This document shows, piece after piece, positions 20,938 to 29,234 of a DNA stretch of 64,000 nt. Within the stretch, counting starts at the first letter, position 1, and each line of letters begins with the position of its first letter. Both the position numbers and the translations under genes were made by a program. Below the pieces are notes generated by a model. It did no database searches, was not told the origin of the DNA, and saw only the letters and a list, made by a program, of their open reading frames with translations. The DNA is from Gemmatimonadaceae bacterium (GTDB lineage: Bacteria > Gemmatimonadota > Gemmatimonadetes > Gemmatimonadales > Gemmatimonadaceae): assembly GCA_019694735.1 (NCBI GenBank), contig JAIBBJ010000064.1, positions 40,893-104,892 of the forward strand, written 5' to 3'.

Positions 20938-21300
20938 ATGGTCGCCGCCGACCTCGGCGAACACAGCTCGCTCGCCGAACTCCTGAGCGCCCGCGCCCGC
21001 CGCACCCCGCGCGACCGCCTCGTCCTCGACATCGTCGGCGGCCTCCTCGTCGCCGCCGTCGCCGCCTGGGCCCGCCCCGGCGGCTGGGTCGTCCTCACCG
21101 CCGCCGCCACCTGCTTCGTCGCCTATGGCGCCTGGGCCCTCGCCGAGCTCAAGCTCCTCTCCGTCCCGTGGCCCGAGCGCGTCCCCCGCGAGGGGCTCTG
21201 GCGCGCCCTCCAGGGCGGGGCCGCCTTCCTCGGCGTCGGCGCCTTCATCCTCCTCCTCTTCGCCGGACTCGGCGTCGGCCTCGGCTCCATCAAGTCGTGA
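20938..21300 (+). CDS. Small membrane protein of unknown function
   Basis: This 120-residue protein starts MVAADLGEHSSLAELLSARA, a soluble N-terminus of about 30 residues, followed by about three hydrophobic helices (LVLDIVGGLLVAAVAAW, WVVLTAAATCFVAYGAWALA, FLGVGAFILLLFAGLGVGLG). The end overlaps the next gene as GTGA, so the two are likely translated together. Family not recognised. Confidence 0.72.
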   Translation: MVAADLGEHSSLAELLSARARRTPRDRLVLDIVGGLLVAAVAAWARPGGWVVLTAAATCFVAYGAWALAELKLLSVPWPERVPREGLWRALQGGAAFLGVGAFILLLFAGLGVGLGSIKS

Positions 21301-21734
21301 GCGACCGCCTCTCCATCAAGGCGATCCTCGTCGGTGCGCTCGTGGACCTCCTCGCGAGCCTGCTCGGCGGATTCATCGCGGCCGTCGCGGCCGCCGTCAT
21401 CGTCGGCCTGCAGGCCGACCCCGGGGCCGACCAGGTCGGCGCCATCTCGACCGCGTTCGCCGAGAGCGTCCCGCTCGCCCTCATCGGCATCGCCGCCGGT
21501 TCGATCGGCAGCATCGCCACCGGCTGGGTCGCCGCCCGCATCGCCGGCGCGCGCCACGTCCTCCACGGCACCCTCGCCGCGTCCGTGCTGCTTCCGTGGG
21601 CCCTCTGGAGCGCCTTCGTCTCCGTGTCGCCGCTGCCGCGCGGGCTCGCGATCCTGCTCGTCCCGGCGGGCCCTGCCCTCGGCGCGCTCGGCGGCCTCAT
21701 CGCCGCGCGGCGCGCCGGGCCGGCGCGCGCGTAG
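21297..21734 (+). CDS. Small membrane protein of unknown function
   Basis: This 145-residue protein starts with the GTG at 21297 that overlaps the preceding stop. It shows four hydrophobic helices: ILVGALVDLLASLLGGFIAA, ALIGIAAGSIGSIATGWVAA, GTLAASVLLPWALWSAFV and the C-terminal ILLVPAGPALGALGGLIAA. Its stop abuts the stop of the Kir channel gene on the other strand, with no spacer. Function unknown. Confidence 0.72.
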   Translation: MSDRLSIKAILVGALVDLLASLLGGFIAAVAAAVIVGLQADPGADQVGAISTAFAESVPLALIGIAAGSIGSIATGWVAARIAGARHVLHGTLAASVLLPWALWSAFVSVSPLPRGLAILLVPAGPALGALGGLIAARRAGPARA

Positions 21735-22766
21735 TCAGCCCAGCACCACCGCCGGCGCCCCTTCCGCGGCGGCCGGCACGCGCGTCGTCCCTTCCGCGAG
21801 CGGCTCCGTCCGGCTCAGCCGCTCCACGTCGATCGCGATCACGTCGTCCGGCGCGCTCGTGAAGATGCTCGCGAACTTCACGTCCCAGCGCAGCTCCTCG
21901 AACGTGTAGCTCGTCCGCTGCCGCACCGTCGTCGAGAACGTCTCCTCGTGCGCCGTCACGGAGATGATGATCTCCGCCTCCGCCCGCCGCAGGTCGTCCG
22001 GCGTGAGCCCCCGCAGCGGGCTCTTCGCGTCGATCGGGTGCACCACCGTCCAGTGCAGGTTGAACAGCTCCACCTGGTCGCGCTCCAGCGCGAGCCAGTG
22101 GAAGTTCCGCTCCCGCTTCCCGTCGAACCGCTCGAACCAGCTGAGGATCACCCGCACCCGCACGTCGCTCAGCTCGCCGGGCCGCTCGTTCACCATCCGG
22201 AACATCAGCCCGCGCCCGCCCTCGTACGGCGCGACGATCGCCGACTCCGAGAACCGCAGCCGGATCCGCGGCCGCATCAGCCGCGCGATGATCAGTCCGC
22301 CCGCCGTCACGAGGAACAGGATCCCCGTGATGGACTCCAGGATCACGAGCCAGTTCGCCGTGCTCCCCACCGCGTGCACGCCGTCCGTGCCCGTCGTCGT
22401 GAACGTGCCGACGCTGAAGCTCAGCGCGCGCAGGAACGGGTCGTCGAGCCCGAGCGCCTCGGTCCCCGCGAGCGCCGCCGGACCCAGCGAACGGAACGCG
22501 ATCGCGAACACGCCGTTCACGAGCAGCAGGATCCCCACCAGCCACCAGAGGAACCGCGGCCACGTCGCGTCGAGCGCGGCGAGGTAGAAGCGCTCCGCCC
22601 GCTGCGACCCGAGCCCGTACTTGCGGCTCGACGGCGAGCCGTCGCGGTTCACGAACCGGCCGCGGGCGGTGTTCGCGACGACGCGGCCAAGGCCGAGGTC
22701 GCGGGTCTCGATCTCGGTGTCCTGCTCCGACGGGTCCGGCGGGACGCTCTGCTGGGGCGCGGTCAT
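21735..22766 (-). CDS. Inward-rectifier (Kir/KirBac) family channel with altered filter
   Basis: This 343-residue protein has the prokaryotic Kir layout: slide helix and first helix (FYLAALDATWPRFLWWLVGI), pore helix, second helix (GILFLVTAGGLIIARLMRPR), then a cytoplasmic beta-sandwich (ESAIVAPYEGGRGLMFRMVN, FNLHWTVVHPIDAKSPLRG, TSYTFEELRWDVKF). The pore region reads SVGTFTTTGTDGVHAVG. Residues 124-129 therefore give TTGTDG instead of the potassium filter TxGYG. ATG at 22766 begins MTAPQQSV; longer in-frame starts are antisense to the next gene. Ion selectivity cannot be assumed to be potassium. Confidence 0.88.
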   Translation of the reverse strand: MTAPQQSVPPDPSEQDTEIETRDLGLGRVVANTARGRFVNRDGSPSSRKYGLGSQRAERFYLAALDATWPRFLWWLVGILLLVNGVFAIAFRSLGPAALAGTEALGLDDPFLRALSFSVGTFTTTGTDGVHAVGSTANWLVILESITGILFLVTAGGLIIARLMRPRIRLRFSESAIVAPYEGGRGLMFRMVNERPGELSDVRVRVILSWFERFDGKRERNFHWLALERDQVELFNLHWTVVHPIDAKSPLRGLTPDDLRRAEAEIIISVTAHEETFSTTVRQRTSYTFEELRWDVKFASIFTSAPDDVIAIDVERLSRTEPLAEGTTRVPAAAEGAPAVVLG

Positions 22767-22821
22767 GCCGAAGGATACCGTGCGGGGTGGCGGCCCCGCC
22801 AACGCCCCGTAGCTTCCCGCC

Positions 22822-23691
22822 GTGCCGCGCTTCCCTTCCCCCGTCCCACCCGTGCGACTGCTCCGTTCCGCCCCGTTCCTCGCGCTTGCGCTCCTCGCGC
22901 CCGCCGTCGCGCCCGCGCTCGGCGCGCAGGAGATCGTCACCGACTCCCTCCCCGGCCAGCGCTTGCGCTGGGAGCTCGTCCGCGTCCCCGCCGGCACTGC
23001 CACCGTCGCGGGCCCCGACGGCCCGCGGCAGGTATCGGTCGAGAGCTTCCTCATCGGCCGCACCGAGGTCCCGTGGGACCTCTACGACGTCTTCTACTTC
23101 CGCCTCGACATCCCGCGCGACCAGCGCCAGGGCGCCGAAGCGCGCGCGCGGCCGTCGCGCCCGTACGGCGCACCCGACCGCGGCTTCGGCCACCGCGGCT
23201 ACGCCGCCATCTCGCTCACGCACAACGCCACCGTGCGCTTCGCCGAGTGGCTGAGCGTGAAGACCGGCAACCAGTACGTGGTGATGACCGAGGCGCAGTT
23301 CCAGCGCGCCGTGGACGCCGCGTATGCCGCAGCCGCCGGCCAAGGCCGCGCCACGACGGCCGCCGCGTCGCCCGCCTTCGCCGAGGCGCTCGCCGCGCGC
23401 GCCTGGTATGCCGCCAACGCCGAGGGCACACCGCACCCGGTCGCCACGAAGCAGCCCGACGCGCTCGGCCTCTTCGACCTGCTCGGCAACGTCGGCGAGT
23501 GGACCACCGCCGTGGACGGCACGCCCGTCCTCCGCGGGGGCTCGTTCCTCACCCGCTCAGACGAACTCTCGCCCGCGTGGCGCGAGCTGCAGCTACCCGC
23601 CTGGAACCAGACCGACCCGCAGGACCCCAAGAGCCGCTGGTGGCTCTCCGATGGCCCCTTCGCCGGTTTCCGACTCGTCCGCATCCAGTAG
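22822..23691 (+). CDS. Exported FGE/sulfatase-modifying-factor fold protein
   Basis: The 289-residue product has a signal peptide ending near ALGAQ and then the SUMF1/FGE-sulfatase fold: VPAGTATVAGPDGPRQVSVE, SFLIGRTEVPWDLYDVFYF, ALGLFDLLGNVGEWTTAVDG, LRGGSFLTRSD and GFRLVRIQ. It contains no cysteine at all, so the copper-binding cysteine pair of true formylglycine-generating enzymes is absent. It is probably a structural or other-enzyme member of the fold. The GTG start is 55 bases from the divergent Kir gene. It lies 30 bases upstream of the next gene, in the same direction. Confidence 0.85.
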   Translation: MPRFPSPVPPVRLLRSAPFLALALLAPAVAPALGAQEIVTDSLPGQRLRWELVRVPAGTATVAGPDGPRQVSVESFLIGRTEVPWDLYDVFYFRLDIPRDQRQGAEARARPSRPYGAPDRGFGHRGYAAISLTHNATVRFAEWLSVKTGNQYVVMTEAQFQRAVDAAYAAAAGQGRATTAAASPAFAEALAARAWYAANAEGTPHPVATKQPDALGLFDLLGNVGEWTTAVDGTPVLRGGSFLTRSDELSPAWRELQLPAWNQTDPQDPKSRWWLSDGPFAGFRLVRIQ

Positions 23692-23721
23692 CGCCGCCCA
23701 ATCACACGCCCCGAGGACCCC

Positions 23722-25017
23722 GTGAGCATCACGCGTCGTACCTTCGCGCAACTCACCGCCGCCGCGGCCGCCGCGGCCGCGCTCCCGCAGCAGGCTTTCG
23801 CCATCGGCCGCAGGCGCAACGCCGATCCCATCCGCATCGGCGTCATCGGCTGCGGCGGGCGCGGCACGGGCGCCGCCCGCAACGCCGTCGAGGCCAGCGA
23901 GAACGTCTTCATCACCGCCCTCGGTGACCTCTTCCCGGACCGCCTGGCCGAAGCGCGCACCGGGTTCGAGAAGACGGCTGCCGAGAACCCGCGCTTCAAG
24001 GCGGCGTACAAGGTCACCCCCGAGACCGTCTTCACCGGCTGGGACGCGTACCGGAAGGTCCTCGCGACCGACTGCGATCTCATCATCCTCGCGACGCCGC
24101 CGGCCTTCCGCTCCGAGCACCTCCTCGCCACCGCGAACGCCGGCAAGCACGTCTTCGCCGAGAAGCCGGTCGCGGTGGACGTCGCCACGGCCGTCCGCGC
24201 GCTGGAGGCCGCCGACCTGTTCAAGGCCAAGGGCCTCGGCTACGTCGCCGGTACGCAGCGGCGCCATGACCACCGCTACCAGGACATCATCCAGCGCGTG
24301 CACGACGGCGCGATCGGCGAGGTCATCACCGGCAGCGTGTACTGGAACCAGGGCGGCCTCTGGAGCAACCCGCGCAAGCCCGAGTGGAGCGACATGGAGT
24401 TCCAGCTCCGCAACTGGCTCTACTACACCTGGGCCTCGGGCGACCACATCGTCGAGCAGCACGTCCACAACATCGACGTCGCCAACTGGGTCCTCGGCGC
24501 GTACCCCGTGAAGGCCACCGCGATGGGCGGCCGCGGCACCCGCACGGATCCCATCTACGGCCACATCTTCGACCACTTCGCGGTGGAGTTCGAGTACGCC
24601 GACGGCCGCCGGATCACCTCGTGGTGCCGCCAGCAGGACGGCACGATGAGCCGCGTGCGCGAGGAGTTCACCGGCACGCTCGGCCGCACCAACGCCGCCG
24701 ACCGCATCGAGGGCCGCAACGCGTACGCCTCCACCCGTCCGCAGGTGAACCCGTACGTCGAGGAGCACCGCGACCTCGTCGCCAGCATCCGCGCCGGTGC
24801 GCCGCTCAACGAGGGCCACCAGATCGTGAAGTCGAACCTCGCCGCCATCCTCGGTCGCGAGTCGGCGTACACCGGCCAGACCATCTCCATGGATGACCTG
24901 ATGAAGGCGCCGCTCAACATCCTGCCGCCCGCGTGGGAGTTCGGCACGCTCGCGGTGCCGGCCGTGCCGACGCCGGGCGAGACGCGGCTCGATCGCACCT
25001 TCACCGAGGGGTGGTGA
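23722..25017 (+). CDS. Tat-exported Gfo/Idh/MocA family oxidoreductase
   Basis: This 431-residue NAD(P)-dependent oxidoreductase begins with a twin-arginine signal (MSITRRTFAQLTAAAAAAAA). The Rossmann motif IRIGVIGCGGRGTG is near residue 40, the family lysine is in FAEKPVAVD, and the C-terminal GFO domain contains SGDHIVEQHVHNIDVANWVL. Export through Tat implies folding with bound cofactor in the cytoplasm. The start is GTG. The next gene begins one base after its stop, suggesting joint action on a sugar or polyol outside the cytoplasm. Substrate unknown. Confidence 0.92.
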   Translation: MSITRRTFAQLTAAAAAAAALPQQAFAIGRRRNADPIRIGVIGCGGRGTGAARNAVEASENVFITALGDLFPDRLAEARTGFEKTAAENPRFKAAYKVTPETVFTGWDAYRKVLATDCDLIILATPPAFRSEHLLATANAGKHVFAEKPVAVDVATAVRALEAADLFKAKGLGYVAGTQRRHDHRYQDIIQRVHDGAIGEVITGSVYWNQGGLWSNPRKPEWSDMEFQLRNWLYYTWASGDHIVEQHVHNIDVANWVLGAYPVKATAMGGRGTRTDPIYGHIFDHFAVEFEYADGRRITSWCRQQDGTMSRVREEFTGTLGRTNAADRIEGRNAYASTRPQVNPYVEEHRDLVASIRAGAPLNEGHQIVKSNLAAILGRESAYTGQTISMDDLMKAPLNILPPAWEFGTLAVPAVPTPGETRLDRTFTEGW

Positions 25018-25018
25018 G

Positions 25019-25999
25019 ATGGAACGGCGTGAGTTCCTCGCGGCGGCGGCCGTGGCGGGTCTCGGCGTGACGGACGAGGCGCGCTCCCTCACCCGCGCCG
25101 GCGGCGACGCGCAGGAGTCGCGCGAGGCGGCCGTCCCGCCGAGTCGTGGTGCGCCCGCCCCTGGGCGTCGTGGTGCGCCGGCGCCGACCTTCGGCCTCGA
25201 CTTCGCCCCGCACTTCGGGATGTTCCAGCGCTCCGCCGGCGACGACCTCGTCGCGCAGTTGCGCTGGATGCACGAGGCCGGCTTCCGCGCGCTCGAGGAC
25301 AACGGGATGCGCGGGCGGCCGGTGGCCGAGCAGGAGCGCATCGGGGCCGAGATGGCGCGGCTGGGGATGCGGATGGGCGTCTTCGTGCTCAACCCCGAGA
25401 CCGCCTGGACCACCACCTTCGCCGCGGGCGAGGCGTCGTTCCGCGAGTCGTTCCTCAAGGACGTGGACGCCTCCATCGAGGTCGCCAAGCGCGTGAACGC
25501 GAAGTGGGCGACCGTCGTGCTCGGCACCGTCGCGCCGCGGCTGGAGCCGGAGTACCAGACGGCGAATGCGGTGGAGATCCTGCGCGCGGGCGCCGAGCGG
25601 TGCGAGAAGGCGGGGCTCGTGATGGTGCTGGAGCCGCTCAACCGGCGCGACCACCCGAACCTCTTCCTGACGCGCATCCCGCAGGCATTCCAGATCTGCC
25701 GCGCGGTGGACTCGCCGAGCTGCAAGATCCTGTTCGACATCTACCACCAGCAGATCACCGAGGGGAACCTCATCCCCAACTTCGACGCCGCGTGGCGTGA
25801 GGTCGCGTACGTGCAGGTGGGCGACAACCCGGGGCGGAAGGAGCCGACGACCGGCGAGATCAACTACGCCGGCGTCTTCGCGCACCTGAAGCGGAAGGGG
25901 TACGCCGGCGTGATCGGCATGGAGCATGGGAACTCCAGGCCGGGTGCCGAGGGCGAGCAGGCGGTGGTCGCGGCGTACCGGGCGGTGGATCCGCGCTAG
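25019..25999 (+). CDS. Exported TIM-barrel protein, hydroxypyruvate isomerase/xylose isomerase-like
   Basis: This 326-residue protein has a Tat-like N-terminus (MERREFLAAAAVAGLGVTD) and a linker containing two short repeats of GAPAP. The AP-endonuclease-2 type barrel follows: FAPHFGMFQR, GFRALEDNGMRGR, MVLEPLNRRDHPNLFL, KILFDIYHQQITEGNL and the C-terminal GVIGMEHGNSRPG. The glutamate and histidine residues in these segments match metal ligands of the hydroxypyruvate isomerase group. It is coupled to the preceding oxidoreductase. Its stop overlaps the apbE stop on the opposite strand by four bases. Confidence 0.88.
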   Translation: MERREFLAAAAVAGLGVTDEARSLTRAGGDAQESREAAVPPSRGAPAPGRRGAPAPTFGLDFAPHFGMFQRSAGDDLVAQLRWMHEAGFRALEDNGMRGRPVAEQERIGAEMARLGMRMGVFVLNPETAWTTTFAAGEASFRESFLKDVDASIEVAKRVNAKWATVVLGTVAPRLEPEYQTANAVEILRAGAERCEKAGLVMVLEPLNRRDHPNLFLTRIPQAFQICRAVDSPSCKILFDIYHQQITEGNLIPNFDAAWREVAYVQVGDNPGRKEPTTGEINYAGVFAHLKRKGYAGVIGMEHGNSRPGAEGEQAVVAAYRAVDPR

Positions 26000-26982
26000 C
26001 GGACCACCTGCACGGCGTAGCGTTCCAGCAGCGCCGCCCAACGGCTGTGCGGCAGCAGCGAGAGGGCGGTCGCCAGGGCATCGGTGACCGTCGCATCCGC
26101 GCCCACCACCGTGACCCTGGGCGTCCCGGTCTCCCCCCGGCCCGTCGACGGCCGGATGACGTGCCCTTCGTGACCTCCCGCGCCGCTCGGCGCGAGTTGC
26201 GCGCCCGACTGCGACGTGCTCACCGCGGCATCGCGCAGCATGAGCGTGGTGTCGCCCCGCGCCGTCTCCACGACGATGCGCCAGCCCTCCTGCCCGGGCG
26301 GCGCGCCGCGGGTGACGATCTCCCCGCCCGCCTCGATCAGCGCGTCGGTCACCCCCGCGCGCTCGAGCACGAGCATCGCCTGCTCGGCGATCCACCCCTT
26401 GGCGATCCCGCCGAGGTCGAGATGCAGGCCGGGCTTCCGGAAGGCGACGGTGCGGGCGACGGTGTCGAGCACCACGGCGCGCCAGTCCACGCTCGCCCGG
26501 GCCACGGCGCGGGCGCCCTCGTCAACGGGAACGCCGGTGCGCTGCGCCTCGCGCCAGAGCCGCGTGATCGCGCCCACCGTGGGGTCGAAGGCGCCGTCGG
26601 TCGCGCGGGCGATGTCGAGGGCGACCTGCAGGACGGCCATCAGCTCGCCCGAGACCGGCACCGCCTCGCCGACGCGGCGGTCGGCGAGGAGTGAGAGCTC
26701 GCTGGCGGGACGCCAGTCGGAGAGGACGTCCTCCAGCGCGTCGATGCGGGCGAACGCGCGGGCGATCGCGTCCTCGGCGCGGTCGCGGGAGGCGGGGGTG
26801 GCGGCCGCGGTGATGCGGACCTCCATCCCCATGGCGATCTCGCGACGTTCCACCAGCACGCGCCCGGCGTCCTGCGCGCGGAGGTCCGACGCCGCGAGGG
26901 TCGTCGCCATCGCGACCGTCCACGCGCTCGCCCACGCGATCGCCGCCGCGAGCCCGCGGCGCGGCTGCCGCAGCGGCGTCAC
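25996..26982 (-). CDS. apbE: FAD:protein FMN transferase
   Basis: ApbE proteins use FAD to attach FMN covalently to a threonine or serine of flavoproteins outside the cytoplasm. This 328-residue protein has a signal-like N-terminus (about residues 14-38) and the family core: FARIDALEDVLSDWRPASEL, FDPTVGAITRLWREA, LHLDLGGIAKGWIAEQAM, ALIEAGGEIVTRGAPPG and HVIRPSTGRGETG. The GTG at 26982 overlaps the stop of the hydrolase gene (GTGA). No obvious flavinylation target is encoded nearby. Confidence 0.92.
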   Translation of the reverse strand: MTPLRQPRRGLAAAIAWASAWTVAMATTLAASDLRAQDAGRVLVERREIAMGMEVRITAAATPASRDRAEDAIARAFARIDALEDVLSDWRPASELSLLADRRVGEAVPVSGELMAVLQVALDIARATDGAFDPTVGAITRLWREAQRTGVPVDEGARAVARASVDWRAVVLDTVARTVAFRKPGLHLDLGGIAKGWIAEQAMLVLERAGVTDALIEAGGEIVTRGAPPGQEGWRIVVETARGDTTLMLRDAAVSTSQSGAQLAPSGAGGHEGHVIRPSTGRGETGTPRVTVVGADATVTDALATALSLLPHSRWAALLERYAVQVVR

Positions 26983-27965
26983 CGCTCCTTCGGCACCCGG
27001 CGCGCCACCTGCTTGCGGTCCATCCCGCGCAGGATCGCCCGCATCGCCGCCCGCACCTCCGGATGCTCGAAGTACGCCGAGTGGATGCCGCTCTTCGTCG
27101 GGGTGCCGTCCTCGAAGAACGGCGTACAGTCGAGGTCCCACACGTTGTCCGGCGCCGGCACCATCCGGTCAAGCCCGCTGCGGCCCAGGCGGCGCTTGCC
27201 GAAGTGCTTCAGCCCGGCCGACACGCCGAGCACCTGGTCGAGGCCCGAGTACAGCGCGCTGATGCGGTAGGTGAGGTTGGCGAGCGCGTCGCCGTCGCTC
27301 TTGTCGGTCGTCTCGCCCGCCGAGAACAGGTCGTTGTCCACGTCCGCGGCGACCATCACGAGCTGGTTGATCAGGCTCACCAGCAGCGGCTGGTTGCGGC
27401 GCGTCCAGACCTGCTGCGCCGCCTTCTGCAGGACGTAGTTGCCCATCGAGTGGGCGATCACCGAGACCTTCGCCTTGCACGCCGCCGCGTCATCGGCCGC
27501 CGCCTCGGCCTGCTTGCGCACCAGCCAGGCGTAGAAGGCGTCGAGCAGCTCGGCGAGGTCGGCCGCCGAGGCGCGGGCGTCGCGGCGGTCCGGCAGGTAG
27601 TTGGTCACCTTGCCGTCGCTCGGCCAGGTGAACAGCACGCACTCGCCGAGCCCCTCCGGGCCCTCGTAGAGGTCACGGTGGATCTGCGCGTAGCGCTTGG
27701 CAGCATCCTTCCACGAGACGTTGTACCCGTGGATGAACACGGTCACGTGCTGCTGCTCCCCCTGCGCGTCCTCGGTGACCTCCGGGAAGCGGTCCGCCGC
27801 GGCGACCAGCATGGTGCGGAACTTGTCCTCCGTCACCCGGGCCCAGCTCGACAGCCTGTCGAGCGGCCCCGCCTTCGCCACCCAGTAGGTGAGGCCGCTG
27901 CCGCGGCTCTCGGAGAGCGCCGACGCGCCCACGGCGCGGTTGGTGACCATCCAGTATCTCGCCAC
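26979..27965 (-). CDS. Alpha/beta hydrolase, DUF900-like
   Basis: This 328-residue hydrolase has the oxyanion-type segment VTVFIHGYNVSWKDAAKRYA and the nucleophile elbow VIAHSMGNYVLQKAA (G/H-x-S-x-G), as in DUF900 proteins. The acid may lie in MVAADVDNDLF and the histidine near IHSAYFEHPEV. I choose the GTG at 27965 because a strong AGGAGG lies six bases upstream. An in-frame start 14 codons earlier would overlap the RuBisCO-like gene. No signal peptide is seen. It sits between the RuBisCO-like gene and apbE. Substrate unknown. Confidence 0.85.
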   Translation of the reverse strand: MARYWMVTNRAVGASALSESRGSGLTYWVAKAGPLDRLSSWARVTEDKFRTMLVAAADRFPEVTEDAQGEQQHVTVFIHGYNVSWKDAAKRYAQIHRDLYEGPEGLGECVLFTWPSDGKVTNYLPDRRDARASAADLAELLDAFYAWLVRKQAEAAADDAAACKAKVSVIAHSMGNYVLQKAAQQVWTRRNQPLLVSLINQLVMVAADVDNDLFSAGETTDKSDGDALANLTYRISALYSGLDQVLGVSAGLKHFGKRRLGRSGLDRMVPAPDNVWDLDCTPFFEDGTPTKSGIHSAYFEHPEVRAAMRAILRGMDRKQVARRVPKER

Positions 27966-27979
27966 GTTCGCCTCCTGGC

Positions 27980-29218
27980 TCAGAGGGAGGAACTGATGCG
28001 GTCCCACTCATCCCGTATGGCCTTCGCCCCCGCCCGCGGCCCCTCCGGATGCGCGAACACTCCGCGCCCCGGGACGAAGCCGAAGTCGACCGAGCCGACC
28101 TTCCGGTGCACGCCCGCCAGCGTCGCCGCCGAGTCGCTGCCCCCCGGCACCGGGAGCGCCGGCCGCAGGTGCCCCATCCGGTCCGTGCACGCCGCGAGGC
28201 ACGCCCGCACGTCCGCCTCCGGCGTGCACATCCGCGGCCCGAACCCGGGCATGATCACCACGTCGTAGCCCGCCAGGCGCTGCAGCCGCGTGAACACCCG
28301 CGGATGCACCCCGTACTGCGGCACCCGCGTGAGGCCCGCGAGCATCGGGAAGTGCGCGACGAGCGGCACCGTCGCGTGCTTCCGGAGCATCCGCACGGCG
28401 CTCAGCCCCGTCGGCATCGCGTTGACCATCACCGCGTTCGCGCCGTGCCGCGTCACCAGGTCGTGCAGCGGCACCAACCGGTCCACCTCGTCCGTGATGT
28501 TCGCGAGGTAGCACTTGGGCACGCCCGTCTCCCGCTCGGCGCGCCGGCGCAGCTCGCCGAGCAGCCGCGTCCGCTCCTCCGACGGCGACCACGCCGTGTC
28601 GGCGAGCATCTCGTCGTCCTTCGCGATGTCGAGCCCGCCCATCCATCCTTCGTACGCGAGCGGCGCGAACTGCGCGGGCGTGAGGCCGATGTTCGGCTTC
28701 ACCACGCCGAGGAAGATCGGGCGGTGGAACGCCTGCAGCCGCTCGCGCAACCCCGCGATGCCGAACTGCGGGCCCTGGAAGTGCGCGAGGAACGGGTCGG
28801 GGAACCGTACCTCCTCCAGCCGCACGATCGGGATGTCGGGGGCGAAGAAGACGCCTTCGCCGAGGATCGCCGAGAGGAGGTTGGGGATCCGCGGCCCGAA
28901 GTTGCCGTGCGGGTGCGCGACCACCGCGCGGCAGCGGTGCACGCCGGCGGTGTTCCCAACGCCCGGCAGCTCCAGCGAGAAGCCACCGATGAGCGTGGAC
29001 TCCAGCTCGAGGACCTTCGCGCCGTAGACCGGGCGGAAGTCCTCGGCGACCCCGCTCCGCTTCCACTGCGCGGTGGACTGCTCGCTGCACAGGTGCGCCG
29101 CCGCCACGCGCGGGTCGCCGGCGCACTCGAAGGTGAACTCCAGCTCGAGGTACGCGTCCGGGTCGAGCGTGTCGCGGCGCGCGAAGAACCCCGCGACGTC
29201 GTCGCCGGCGACGCTCAT
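27980..29218 (-). CDS. RuBisCO-like protein (form IV)
   Basis: The 412-residue protein has the RuBisCO large-subunit fold: IFLGVVKPNIGLTPAQF near residue 170, GGLDIAKDDEML around 200, and GVFAHPEGPRAGAKAIRDEW at the end. The metal site is intact (K200, D202, E203, equivalent to the carbamylated lysine and its partners). The second catalytic lysine of the KPK motif is asparagine (N176), and the loop-6 lysine position falls in MPGFGPRM. Carbon fixation is therefore unlikely. RuBisCO-like proteins of known function act in methylthioribulose/sulfur salvage or related sugar-phosphate chemistry. Which one applies here cannot be read from the sequence. Confidence 0.9.
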   Translation of the reverse strand: MSVAGDDVAGFFARRDTLDPDAYLELEFTFECAGDPRVAAAHLCSEQSTAQWKRSGVAEDFRPVYGAKVLELESTLIGGFSLELPGVGNTAGVHRCRAVVAHPHGNFGPRIPNLLSAILGEGVFFAPDIPIVRLEEVRFPDPFLAHFQGPQFGIAGLRERLQAFHRPIFLGVVKPNIGLTPAQFAPLAYEGWMGGLDIAKDDEMLADTAWSPSEERTRLLGELRRRAERETGVPKCYLANITDEVDRLVPLHDLVTRHGANAVMVNAMPTGLSAVRMLRKHATVPLVAHFPMLAGLTRVPQYGVHPRVFTRLQRLAGYDVVIMPGFGPRMCTPEADVRACLAACTDRMGHLRPALPVPGGSDSAATLAGVHRKVGSVDFGFVPGRGVFAHPEGPRAGAKAIRDEWDRISSSL

Positions 29219-29234
29219 CGGCCCGCTCCGGCGC

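Noticed and set aside
22822..23691. Genuine formylglycine-generating enzyme
   Set aside because: The protein has no cysteine and no sulfatase gene adjoins it.
25143..25190. Tandem repeat of possible regulatory meaning
   Set aside because: Two near copies of about 11 bases lie inside the coding linker of the TIM-barrel protein and only duplicate GAPAP residues.
27980..29218. True carbon-fixing RuBisCO
   Set aside because: The second lysine of KPK and the loop-6 lysine are missing, and no small subunit or phosphoribulokinase gene is nearby, so a RuBisCO-like protein is the better call.
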